Origin: Streptomyces netropsis
GTDB taxonomy: Bacteria > Actinomycetota > Actinomycetes > Streptomycetales > Streptomycetaceae
Assembly (NCBI RefSeq): GCF_014203545.1
Contig: NZ_JACHJG010000025.1
Location: 1 to 46,044 of the forward strand
Length of the DNA: 46,044 bases
Reading direction: 5' to 3'
The notes under the pieces were generated by a model. That model made no database searches. It saw only the letters and a program-made list of their open reading frames with translations, and had not been told where the DNA came from. Position numbers and translations under genes: made by a program. This document shows positions 8,227-14,949 of this stretch, one piece after another (the stretch's first letter is position 1; each line of letters begins with the position of its first letter).

Positions 8227-8453
8227 CCGCGTCGGCCTCCGACCGCGACTTGTTAGAGCACTGCCGCGCGTCCACCTTGTGGCCCCAATACGTCGGTGAC
8301 CTGCATGGGCAGTGCCGAGGGACGCACGAGTACCGACTCCCGCCGAAACCGCCGGAGACCGCCGGTCCACTCATCACGACCTTCCGTTGCGACTGCCCCT
8401 GCCATGAGGCCGGTTCGCGCCCGGCGGGCTTGACCGAGGACCCCACTCGCTGA
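8223..8453 (+). CDS. Small Cys/His-containing hypothetical protein
   Basis: GTG 8223 overlaps the preceding stop (GTGA) and gives 76 residues starting MTASASDRDLLEHCRASTLW. Conserved-looking Cys and His residues (EHC, HGQCRGTHEYR, FRCDCPCH) suggest a small zinc-binding fold. The start is chosen because of the 4-base overlap; an ATG at 8196 exists but would overlap more. It is the third gene of the 7831-8453 run. Function unknown. Confidence 0.65.
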   Translation: MTASASDRDLLEHCRASTLWPQYVGDLHGQCRGTHEYRLPPKPPETAGPLITTFRCDCPCHEAGSRPAGLTEDPTR

Positions 8454-8530
8454 GATCAGGCAGCCCGCGAAGCGCGGCGCCAATAAGTGCACAACCTTTT
8501 CTCTCCCGACCACAGGAGCGGTGATTCAGG

Positions 8531-9292
8531 GTGGCTAAGCGTTACGAACTGATTGCTGATGATCTCCGTCAACAGATCGGCACGGGCACGATCGAATCCG
8601 ACGCGCGCTTGCCCACAGAAACCGCCTTATCGTCTCAATACCGCGTCGGGCTGCCAACGGTGCGACAGGCGCTCAGTGTTCTGCAAGCAGAAGGGCTGAT
8701 TGAGAAGCGTCACGGTCGGGGCAACTTCGTCCGGCGATCACGGCAGCAGCTTGAGTACGCCAATGATCGGAACCTGCCCGAGGCGGATTCGACGCGACGG
8801 CACGAGCCGACCGCAGGCTCTGATACAGACGTCACGGTCAGCTGCTGCGAACTAGGGGCAACGGATGAACTCGCATCCCGCCTTGGCGTGCCGGTGGGCA
8901 CCCGGCTGCTTGAGTTCACCTATCGCAGCCAGCGCGTCGAGGACGATGCTCCTTACAGCATCGTCCGGTCATACATGGTTCGCGCCATGGTGGCCGAGGC
9001 CACCATGGCTCCCGTCTCGGACCGGTCGCCTTGGGGGGACGCGTACCGAGAGTGGTTTACCGGCACGGGAATTGAACTGGATCACGTGGTGGAGCGCCTC
9101 ACGGCGCGCCCGCCGAGCGCAGACGAGGCGCTGGCTCTCGGCATCGCTCCTGGAGTATCAGTCGTAGCCATCCAACGAACCTCGGTCGACACCAGAGGGG
9201 TTGTGGTGGAAACCGCAGACTTACTGCTGTCTGGTGATCGAGTTGCTGCGGTATACACCACCCCAGTCATCAGAGCGCGCCAGCTCTGCTGA
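8531..9292 (+). CDS. GntR-family transcriptional regulator with UTRA domain (second copy)
   Basis: GTG 8531 gives 253 residues. The first 70 are a GntR winged helix (YELIADDLRQQIGTGTIESD, then LPTETALSSQYRVGLPTVRQALSVLQAEGLIEKRHGRGNFV). The rest is a UTRA domain (LLEFTYRSQRVEDDAPYSIV, ...VVVETADLLLSGDRV). It is not a close duplicate of the regulator at 6993. Purine-rich AGGAGCGG lies about 11 bases upstream of the start. It ends in a bidirectional hairpin shared with the convergent amidohydrolase. It probably controls element genes or the neighbouring enzyme; the target is unknown. Confidence 0.87.
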   Translation: MAKRYELIADDLRQQIGTGTIESDARLPTETALSSQYRVGLPTVRQALSVLQAEGLIEKRHGRGNFVRRSRQQLEYANDRNLPEADSTRRHEPTAGSDTDVTVSCCELGATDELASRLGVPVGTRLLEFTYRSQRVEDDAPYSIVRSYMVRAMVAEATMAPVSDRSPWGDAYREWFTGTGIELDHVVERLTARPPSADEALALGIAPGVSVVAIQRTSVDTRGVVVETADLLLSGDRVAAVYTTPVIRARQLC

Positions 9293-9305
9293 ACTTCAGA
9301 CCCCG

Positions 9306-9335
9306 AGCGGCCGTACCGATTCAGGTACGGCCGCT
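9306..9335. terminator. Bidirectional terminator hairpin
   Basis: A 12-bp perfect stem (9306-9317 with 9324-9335) and a 6-base loop GATTCA lie between convergent genes ending at 9292 and 9347. Confidence 0.85.
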
Positions 9336-9346
9336 TCCCGTTGCTC

Positions 9347-10549
9347 TCACTTATCAAAATCGAGACCGAGCATTCGGATCGCGTTGCCACGCAGGATCTT
9401 GTACGTCGTCTCCGGCGAAAGGCCTGCGACATGCTCCGCTGCGACCTGCTTGGTGTGTGGCCAGGTCGAGTCGACATGCGGATAGTCCGTCTCGAAGGTC
9501 GCGTTGTCCACGCCAACTGTTTCAAGCGAGGCGACCCCGTGCTTGTCCCGGAAGAAACAGCAGAAGATCTGCCGGTAGTAGTACGTGGAGGGCGGCTCGG
9601 GAATCAGATCGCGAACCCCTCCCCACGCCCGATGCTCCCGCCAGACGTCGTCGGCACGTTCAAGGGCATACGGGATCCACCCCATCTGTCCTTCGGCATA
9701 GGCGAGCTTGAGCTGTGGGAACCGCACCAAGACACCGCTGAAGAGGAAGTCCATCATCGAAGCCATGGCGTTGTTGAACGACAGAGATGCCTGCACGGCG
9801 GGCGGCGCGTCAGGCGAAGCAGCCGGCATCTGCGAGGATGAGCCGATGTGCATGCAGACCACCGTGCCGGTGGCCTCGCACGCGGCGAAGAACGGGTCCC
9901 AGCAGCCGGAGTGGATGCTCGGCAGTCCGAGGTACGTCGGGATCTCGCTGAACGTCACGGCCCGGACGCCCCGCGCGGCGTTCCGGTGGATCTCCTTCAC
10001 GGCGAGTTCCACGTCCCAGAGCGGTATGAGGCACAGCGGGATCAAGCGTCCGCCACTGTCACCACACCACTCTTCCGCCATCCAGTCGTTGTAGGCCCGG
10101 ACGCAGGCGAGTCCGACCTCCAGGTCCTTGGCCTCAGCGAAGGTCTGTCCGCAGAAGCGCGGGAACGTTGGGAAGCACAGCGACGCTTCGACATGGTTCG
10201 CCTCCATGTCCTGGATGCGGGCCTTGGGGTCCCAGCACCCCCTCCGCATCTGCTCGCGGGTGATCCCTTCGAGGGTCATCTCATCCCGCGAGAAGCCGAC
10301 GGCGGCAATGATCCGCTTGTACGGGAAGAGACCGCCCTCGTACTCCCACCAGTCCGTTAGCGGCCCGTCGGGGTCCGTGGTGATCCGATATTTGCCGCCG
10401 ACGTACTCCAGCTCTCCGATGCCGGCGGTCAGAGGCTTGGGTCCGCGGTCTCGGTACTTGGCCGGGAGCCAGGTCTCGAAGAGGTGCGCTGGCTCGATGA
10501 CGTGGTCATCGACGCTGATGATCCTGGGCAACTCGCTTGGGGCACTCAT
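9347..10549 (-). CDS. Amidohydrolase-2 family metal-dependent hydrolase
   Basis: The 400 residues form a TIM-barrel amidohydrolase of the ACMSD-like (amidohydrolase 2) group. The N-terminal metal motif is IISVDDHVIEP (residues 10-20), a central His follows the barrel strand in VCMHIGSSS (about 233), and the C-terminal Asp lies in NATFETDYPHVDSTWP (about 360). The tail ILRGNAIRMLGLD is typical of the family. Such enzymes hydrolyse or decarboxylate small carboxylated or aromatic compounds; the substrate cannot be read from sequence. It stands alone between a terminator (9306-9335) and a palindrome (10603-10617). It is island cargo, since the region ends in a tRNA fragment at 13121-13163. Confidence 0.85.
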   Translation of the reverse strand: MSAPSELPRIISVDDHVIEPAHLFETWLPAKYRDRGPKPLTAGIGELEYVGGKYRITTDPDGPLTDWWEYEGGLFPYKRIIAAVGFSRDEMTLEGITREQMRRGCWDPKARIQDMEANHVEASLCFPTFPRFCGQTFAEAKDLEVGLACVRAYNDWMAEEWCGDSGGRLIPLCLIPLWDVELAVKEIHRNAARGVRAVTFSEIPTYLGLPSIHSGCWDPFFAACEATGTVVCMHIGSSSQMPAASPDAPPAVQASLSFNNAMASMMDFLFSGVLVRFPQLKLAYAEGQMGWIPYALERADDVWREHRAWGGVRDLIPEPPSTYYYRQIFCCFFRDKHGVASLETVGVDNATFETDYPHVDSTWPHTKQVAAEHVAGLSPETTYKILRGNAIRMLGLDFDK

Positions 10550-10602
10550 GCGTCTCCCTCGCAGTCACCCGTCCTCGTGGCCTCCCGAGGGGGCGACCAC
10601 TT

Positions 10603-10617
10603 CTGACGGGCCGTCAG
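10603..10617. promoter_or_regulatory. Palindromic operator upstream of the amidohydrolase
   Basis: CTGACGG-G-CCGTCAG has perfect 7-bp arms 53 bases upstream of the amidohydrolase start, and TTGACA follows on the plus strand. The form is typical of TetR-type sites, but no TetR gene is adjacent. The remaining sequence up to 10857 shows no gene I can support. Confidence 0.55.
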
Positions 10618-10857
10618 TTGACAGGCTAGCCTGAGCCCCCAGGCGTGTGCAGCCCCTTGCGCGGGTCACCTCGTTCGCTCGTCCTCAGACGGCCAGAACC
10701 CAACGCCGAACGTGGTCGACTCGGAAGCATCGAGGGCCAACTCCGACTATCGACTATCTGCCGCCCTCACTGTCGGCATGAGCATCTCCTCAACGCAGAT
10801 CGCGGCAGCGCGTGACCCAAGCACGTCCGCTTATACACGCCATGCCACACTAGCGAG

Positions 10858-10992
10858 ATGAGCATGCCCAACTCATGGCGCCCATACGGAAAGTCCTTTG
10901 GCGTAACCGTCGCCAACCCGCACTGTTGGCCGGATGGAGCGACAGCAGAGCCGCTCGTTTCCTGCTTCTCACCCAAGGCCGACGAGCAATGA
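10858..10992 (+). CDS. Small ORF (44 aa) upstream of the CcdA-like gene
   Basis: ATG 10858 opens MSMPNSWRPYGKSFGVTVAN, then PHCWPDGATAEPLVSCFSPKADEQ. It has two Cys (23 and 36) and aromatic residues, and no membrane segment. The ribosome-binding site is weak (GCGAG). Its stop lies one base before the ATG of the next small ORF, which in turn touches the CcdA-like gene, so the three read as one transcript. A Cys-pair peptide beside a disulfide-handling membrane protein is suggestive, but I have no homologue to offer. Confidence 0.4.
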   Translation: MSMPNSWRPYGKSFGVTVANPHCWPDGATAEPLVSCFSPKADEQ

Positions 10993-10993
10993 G

Positions 10994-11098
10994 ATGGCGC
11001 GAAGCGCAACGAAAGCACCGCCACCCTCCCTGTCAAATGCGAGAAAATACTCCTTTGCCTTACAAAAAGCCCTGCCGACCAGCGTAAGGAATTCGTGA
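10994..11098 (+). CDS. Small basic ORF (34 aa) overlapping the CcdA-like start
   Basis: ATG 10994 gives MARSATKAPPPSLSNARKYS and 14 more residues. It is a basic, Ser/Pro-rich peptide with no Cys. Its TGA (11096-11098) shares one base with the ATG of the CcdA-like gene (TGATG), a typical coupling junction. The upstream ORF contains no obvious site for it. It may be a leader that delivers ribosomes to the next gene rather than a functional peptide. Confidence 0.35.
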   Translation: MARSATKAPPPSLSNARKYSFALQKALPTSVRNS

Positions 11099-11892
11099 TG
11101 AGTGCCGTAGCGGCAAGCAGCTTTATGCTCATGGCGTCCACAGAATCTACAGTCACGAGTGGCACTCTGATCGCCGCGATTCCAGTGGCAGCTCTAGCCG
11201 GGCTGATTTCTTTCTTCTCGCCATGCGTACTGCCGCTTGTCCCTGGATATCTGAGCTATGTCACGGGCCTCTCTGCGGCAGACCTGGCGAGCGTAGAGGA
11301 GAAAGGGAAGCGCGGCCGAATGCTTACCGGATCCCTCCTCTTCGTGCTCGGCTTTTCCGTCCCATTCGTTACACAAGGTGCATTTTTCGGGTTCTTCGGC
11401 AGAACACTCTTGGAATACCAGGAGTCAATAACTATCGCCCTCGGATTCATTACGATCCTACTAGGCCTAGCCTTCATGGGGTTCTTGCCTGGCTTCGCCC
11501 AGCGGGACTTCCGCATCCACCGCAAACCAGCAGCCGGCTTGCTGGGTGCGCCCCTACTCGGCTTCGTTTTCGGCCTGGGGTGGACTCCTTGCCTAGGCCC
11601 AACTTTGGGCACAGTTATTGCGCTTTCGATGAACGAGGCGAGTGCCAGCCGAGGAGCCCTACTGATCTCCTTTTTCTGCCTAGGCCTCGGGCTGCCATTC
11701 ATCCTTGCCGCGATTGCCTTCCGCAGGGCGCTAGGGGCTTTTGGGTGGGTAAAGAAGAATTATAAGTGGGTTCTTAGAGCTGGCGGGGGCCTACTGATCA
11801 TCGTCGGCATCCTGCTGGTTACTGGCGTGTGGGGCGACATGGTGGCCCAAATTCGGGAGTGGGCACCTGGATCTGAAACGATAGGCTTCTGA
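11098..11892 (+). CDS. CcdA/DsbD-type thiol-disulfide membrane transporter
   Basis: The 264 residues (ATG 11098, after AAGGA at 11086-11090) have about six membrane segments. The two signature Cys are in place: ISFFSPCVLPLVPGYLSYV (Cys43) and GLGWTPCLGPTLG (Cys165). Proteins of this family pass reducing equivalents across the membrane to extracytoplasmic thioredoxin-like partners, classically for cytochrome c maturation. A chromosomal copy normally sits with resA/resB; neither is here, so this looks like an extra, horizontally carried copy. Base composition is visibly lower in GC than the core genes. It follows two tiny coupled ORFs and is followed at a distance by a Rho-independent terminator. 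Confidence 0.88.
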   Translation: MSAVAASSFMLMASTESTVTSGTLIAAIPVAALAGLISFFSPCVLPLVPGYLSYVTGLSAADLASVEEKGKRGRMLTGSLLFVLGFSVPFVTQGAFFGFFGRTLLEYQESITIALGFITILLGLAFMGFLPGFAQRDFRIHRKPAAGLLGAPLLGFVFGLGWTPCLGPTLGTVIALSMNEASASRGALLISFFCLGLGLPFILAAIAFRRALGAFGWVKKNYKWVLRAGGGLLIIVGILLVTGVWGDMVAQIREWAPGSETIGF

Positions 11893-12029
11893 CCGCTGAG
11901 AGTTTAACTCCTCACGAACCACAAACCTCTGACATGCCGCTCGGCCGTCACCTTATCCGCCGGGAGCAGTCCGCTGGAGAGCTGCCAAGCGGAAGGGGCA
12001 TGCGCTGCGCCGGTCAATTCGATGCGCCT

Positions 12030-12070
12030 ACTGCCACCGTCACAGCCGTTGTGACGGTGGCAGTTCTTTT
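12030..12070 (+). terminator. Rho-independent terminator
   Basis: A 15-bp stem (12030-12044 with 12050-12064) and a 5-base loop are followed by TCTTTTTG, one of the few classical U-tracts in the window. It lies about 140 bases downstream of the CcdA-like gene. Confidence 0.85.
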
Positions 12071-12315
12071 TGTGGAATCTACCGCCAAAGAGAACTTGCC
12101 GACAGGGACGGCGACCTCCCACCGGTCGAGGCAGGAGAGAGCTGACCAAACGGCGAAAAACCGCCCCTCCGCGGCCTGAAATAGACCACGAGAGTAACGA
12201 AATGTCCACCGCCGAGCGACTTGTGGAGTCGCACTTTAAATCAATGTTGCATGGCCCAAGCCGCTCTGTATGATCTTCCGGGCATGGCAAGCGAAGTCGG
12301 CATAAGTCGACACAG

Positions 12316-12336
12316 TTGAAAGATGACCAATTTCAA
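12316..12336. promoter_or_regulatory. TTGAAA-N9-TTTCAA inverted repeat upstream of the lectin gene
   Basis: Perfect 6-bp arms with a 9-base spacer lie 37 bases before the lectin start. It may be an operator, or it may overlap a promoter (TTGAAA as a -35 element). Confidence 0.4.
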
Positions 12337-12372
12337 TTTGCGGCCATGCCCGACGCAGTGGAGGGGAAAGCA

Positions 12373-12819
12373 ATGAAGAAGCGCGTCATATCCTATTCCG
12401 TGGCCATGGCCGTTATCGTGCCCGTCATGGCAATAAGCACATCCGGGCAGGCGTTCGCCGACGGAAACGTGCAGTGGAAGAACCAGGCCACTGGTCGGTG
12501 CCTGGCTCACATGCCCGGCATGGTGCTCGCTGGCGACTGCGACAACCCGTCGACTAAGTGGCGGGACGTGGAGCAGAGCGACGGAACGTACCAGCAGCGC
12601 TGGGTCGACCAGTGCCTCGACAGCAACAAAGCGGGCAAGGTCTACATTCTCCGGTGTGAAAACGGCAACGACAACCAGAAGTGGTACGAGCAGAAGACGT
12701 CAACTGGTTGGCGCTTGAAGAACAAGGCCACGGGTCGCGTCCTTGACAGCAACTTCAGCGGAAGCGTCTACACGAACTTCGACGAGGGCGACGGCAACAA
12801 GCACCAGCGCTGGGCCTAG
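12373..12819 (+). CDS. Secreted ricin-type beta-trefoil lectin
   Basis: ATG 12373 follows GGAGGGG and gives 148 residues. Residues 1-29 are a Sec signal peptide (MKKRVISYSVAMAVIVPVMA, ending SGQAFA before Asp30). The mature domain of about 119 residues carries ricin-B repeats: NQATGRCLA, WVDQCLDSN and NKATGRVLDSN strand pairs, each closed by QxW-like motifs (STKW, NQKW, HQRW). Four Cys could form two disulfides. No catalytic domain is attached, so it would act alone as an extracellular carbohydrate- or ligand-binding protein. It is the last gene before the attachment site, so it is element cargo. Confidence 0.85.
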   Translation: MKKRVISYSVAMAVIVPVMAISTSGQAFADGNVQWKNQATGRCLAHMPGMVLAGDCDNPSTKWRDVEQSDGTYQQRWVDQCLDSNKAGKVYILRCENGNDNQKWYEQKTSTGWRLKNKATGRVLDSNFSGSVYTNFDEGDGNKHQRWA

Positions 12820-13120
12820 TACCCAGTCGGGACCCCAAAGGGTCATTTGCCCCAACTCGGCCGCAGAGGCCACGCCAGTGACCACTGACTACTAGCGTGG
12901 CTTCGAGCGCACTGGCCCACCGAATGGGGCGGTAGCGGGCCAGGCGCTTGAGCCGATCGGCATTTGTGCTGGATGTCCTGATGTTGGGCGGCGCCTTGGG
13001 AGAAATCTGGGAGATGATCTTCCCGGAGGGCACCGCGAGAACCAGGCCACACCAACGCAGACCAACGCCCTGACCTGCGGTGATCTCGATCAGCGCAGGT
13101 AGAAGACCTCTCCGTACCTT
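12820..13120. other. Gene-free stretch before the attachment site
   Basis: I see no supportable gene. The minus-strand reading at 12755-13033 contains a fairly natural-looking stretch (KIISQISPKAPPNIRTSSTN) but has no recognisable domain. Short repeats of ACCAACGC occur around 13,050-13,070. Confidence 0.5.
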
Positions 13121-13163
13121 GTTCGGGACGAAGAGGTCGTGGGTTCAAATCCCGCCACCCCGA
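13121..13163 (+). repeat. 3' fragment of tRNA-Pro(CGG): attachment site of an integrative element
   Basis: The fragment reads in tRNA order. The anticodon loop is TTCGGGA (anticodon CGG), followed by the stem strand CGAAG, the variable loop AGGTC, the T-arm GTGGG-TTCAAAT-CCCGC, the acceptor strand CACCCCG and discriminator A (13163). The 5' half is absent: the preceding bases do not pair properly with the anticodon stem and give no D-arm or acceptor strand. This is the pattern left when an element integrates into a tRNA 3' end and carries the restoring copy at its other end. The intact gene should lie to the left of the window. Confidence 0.82.
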
Positions 13164-13179
13164 CTTCGTAAGACCAGGT

Positions 13180-13214
13180 CAGGGGCCTGATCCACTCAGT
13201 GGATCAGGCCCCTG
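13180..13214. terminator. Strong hairpin after the tRNA fragment
   Basis: A perfect 17-bp inverted repeat (13180-13196 with 13198-13214) around one base. It was probably the original terminator of the tRNA-Pro gene, and now also faces the minus-strand gene ending at 13242. Confidence 0.8.
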
Positions 13215-13241
13215 AGTGGTTTCCGGGGGCCTTTTGGAACC

Positions 13242-13670
13242 TCATCCTGGAATCCCCAAGGAAGAGGGCATGTCGTGGGCCTCGTCCATGAGGCGACGGG
13301 CTTCGTCCGGTGGTGATTCGGGCGGTACGACCAGAAGGTCGCAGCGGCCGATGCCGTAGGACAGCAGACAGATCCTGTGCCGGCCGGCCGCCGTACCGCA
13401 TCGACTCAGGTGCACCACCCGGCCCACGAGAGTCATCCGGCGGGGACTGACGGGCCACATGCCGCCGTCCACCGTGATCCGGGTGATGCTGCCCCACCTG
13501 GCGTCCAGCGCGACGAGCAGCGCGGTCAGTTCGTCTCCCAGGTCGTGTGAGCGGGGCCACCATGCTCCGTCGGTCCGGCGGAGTCCGGTGTCCGGCTCCG
13601 CCAGGGCCAACCGGGCGGGGAGGGACGCCTGCTGCGGGGCGACGGTCGGCTCGCTCATGGTGCCGGTCAC
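13242..13670 (-). CDS. DUF5994 family protein, copy 1
   Basis: The 142 residues start at GTG 13670, with AAAGG eight bases upstream; an internal Met at 13658 is possible. The family signature DGAWWPRSHDLGDELTALLV is followed by WGSITRITVDGGMWPVSPRR, a paired-strand core (VVHLSRCG, ICLLSYGIGRCDLLVVPPE) and a C-terminal helix (DEARRLMDEA). It is cytoplasmic, with no signal or membrane segment. Function is unknown for the family. It is one of three paralogues here (also 14210-14758 and 14950-15477), all on the minus strand. Confidence 0.82.
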   Translation of the reverse strand: MTGTMSEPTVAPQQASLPARLALAEPDTGLRRTDGAWWPRSHDLGDELTALLVALDARWGSITRITVDGGMWPVSPRRMTLVGRVVHLSRCGTAAGRHRICLLSYGIGRCDLLVVPPESPPDEARRLMDEAHDMPSSLGIPG

Positions 13671-13682
13671 GTGGTGGGCCTT

Positions 13683-13964
13683 TCAGGTCTCGTCGCGATG
13701 CGGGTGGTCGGTGACCAGCCGGGGCCGGAACGGTCCCAGCACCTCGGGGGTGTGGACCGTGTCCACGGTGAGGTGGAGTCTGGTGCCGCCGTCACCGTCA
13801 CCGGCGCCGCAGCTGCGCGGTTCGGTGGCGGCGAAGCGGAGGCGGAGCACCTCGGAGATCCGTCTCGCTGTTTCGGGGCACGCGGCGATGATCCGGACCT
13901 CGGCGCAACCGGCGGCGGGCAGTGTCTGCCCGGCTGCGTTCACCGCCGGGCGGTCGCGGGTCAC
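13683..13964 (-). CDS. Small hypothetical protein of the DUF5994 cluster
   Basis: GTG 13964 follows GGAG at good spacing and gives 93 residues. The core CAEVRIIAACPETARRISEV, then LRLRFAATEPRSC and GGTRLHLTVDTVHTP, looks like a small alpha/beta domain and resembles short proteins that accompany DUF5994 genes in streptomycetes, as far as I recall. The frame remains open upstream as far as 14291, but that part is low-complexity Arg/Pro sequence. It stops 12 bases before the downstream DUF5994 start, so the two are probably co-transcribed. Confidence 0.65.
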   Translation of the reverse strand: MTRDRPAVNAAGQTLPAAGCAEVRIIAACPETARRISEVLRLRFAATEPRSCGAGDGDGGTRLHLTVDTVHTPEVLGPFRPRLVTDHPHRDET

Positions 13965-14209
13965 ACCCGGCTCCGGGCATGCGTCCTGCTGCGGAGCCGA
14001 CGGCGCGGACGCAGCCGTCCGCGGCCTCCGTCCCGGTGGTCGCGTCGCTCGCCATGGTCGGACCGGTCGCGGGATTCCGGCAGATAGCGCTCGTACGGAA
14101 GAGCCGCGGCGCGTCGGGGGTGCTGTCGGTCGTGCGGATGGATCACGAATTTCTCCCAGGCCGATCGTTGCGGGCATCCTCGCCACGGCGGCGAGGATGC
14201 CCATGGAGG

Positions 14210-14758
14210 TCATGCCTCCGCGTGCCGTGGTGTGTTGGGGTCCCGTGCCGGTGACGCGTCGGCGTGGCCGGGCCCGCCTTCGGGCTCCCATGTCGTCCCG
14301 CTCGTGCCGTCGTTCCGCGCCGCGGCCATGAGAGCGCTCGCCGTGAGCCGGTTGTCGGGGTCGCCGGCCGCGGCCATCAGGTGGGCGGCGGTGCCGGGGG
14401 CGGTCTCCGGAGGGATCACCAACAGGTCCCAGCGGCCGACGCGGAAGGAGAGCAACAGCAGATCGTGGGGGTCCTGCTCGGCGAACCAGCCCACGTGCAC
14501 CACGCGTGTACCCACGGGGACCTTGCCGGGGATGACGGGCCAGTGGGCGGGGTTCACCGCGACACGGGTGATGCGCCCCCAGGGGAGATCCAACGCCATG
14601 GCCAGGGCGGGGAGTTCACGTGTGAGATCGCGGGAGTAGGGCCACCAGGCACCGTCCACCGGCCCTGGCCGGGTGTCGGCGGGATTGAGGAACAGGCGCA
14701 CCGGCAGCGACGGGGCGCTCTCGATCGGGGATGTCGTGGGGGTGCTGGTCGTCATCAT
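14210..14758 (-). CDS. DUF5994 family protein, copy 2
   Basis: The 182 residues carry the same plan as copies 1 and 3: DGAWWPYSRDLTRELPALAM (from about residue 35), WGRITRVAVNPAHWPVIPGK, VVHVGWFAEQDPHDLLLLSF and WDLLVIPPETAPGTAAHLMA. It has a longer C-terminal tail than copy 1 (TWEPEGGPGHADASPARDPN). There is no signal peptide or membrane segment. A large hairpin (14810-14854) separates it from copy 3, so copies 2 and 3 probably have separate promoters. Confidence 0.85.
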   Translation of the reverse strand: MMTTSTPTTSPIESAPSLPVRLFLNPADTRPGPVDGAWWPYSRDLTRELPALAMALDLPWGRITRVAVNPAHWPVIPGKVPVGTRVVHVGWFAEQDPHDLLLLSFRVGRWDLLVIPPETAPGTAAHLMAAAGDPDNRLTASALMAAARNDGTSGTTWEPEGGPGHADASPARDPNTPRHAEA

Positions 14759-14809
14759 GACGCGGACCCGTCTCCGAGCGCGTCTCCGTCTGCCCGGACT
14801 GATGGTTCG

Positions 14810-14854
14810 CCGAGAACGGCACCGGCGCGAAGCCGGTGCGCGAAGAATTCTCGG
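14810..14854 (-). terminator. Two-part hairpin between DUF5994 copies 3 and 2
   Basis: An inner 8-bp stem (14819-14826 with 14832-14839, loop GCGAA) is topped by an outer 7-bp stem (14810-14816 with 14848-14854) across a small internal loop. It lies downstream of the gene ending at 14950. Confidence 0.6.
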
Positions 14855-14949
14855 TAAGCCGAGCCTACTCCGCCACTACCCCGAATGTGTGCCCGCGCGG
14901 GCACCGGTTTTCCTCCGGCGGCAGGGTCGACGAGAGGCTCGGGCGGGCG

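Larger units (their letters stand above)
11893..12372. other. Non-coding stretch between the CcdA-like gene and the lectin gene
   Basis: It holds the terminator at 12030-12070 and a spaced inverted repeat at 12316-12336. A 23-codon ORF at 12202-12273 was seen but has no support. The sequence is relatively AT-rich for this genome. Confidence 0.6.

Noticed and set aside
10767..11165. Minus-strand open frame opposite the CcdA-like start
   Set aside because: It overlaps the start of a clear gene and reads as unstructured sequence without motifs.
12202..12273. 23-codon ORF between the CcdA-like and lectin genes
   Set aside because: Only a weak ribosome site, no coupling to a neighbour and no family; not enough to call a gene.
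13081..13163. A complete tRNA-Pro gene at the attachment site
   Set aside because: The 5' acceptor strand and D-arm are missing, and the bases before the anticodon loop mispair with the stem; only the 3' part is present.
13965..14291. N-terminal extension of the small protein at 13683-13964
   Set aside because: The upstream part of the open frame is Arg/Pro low complexity, and GTG 13964 has a good ribosome site.
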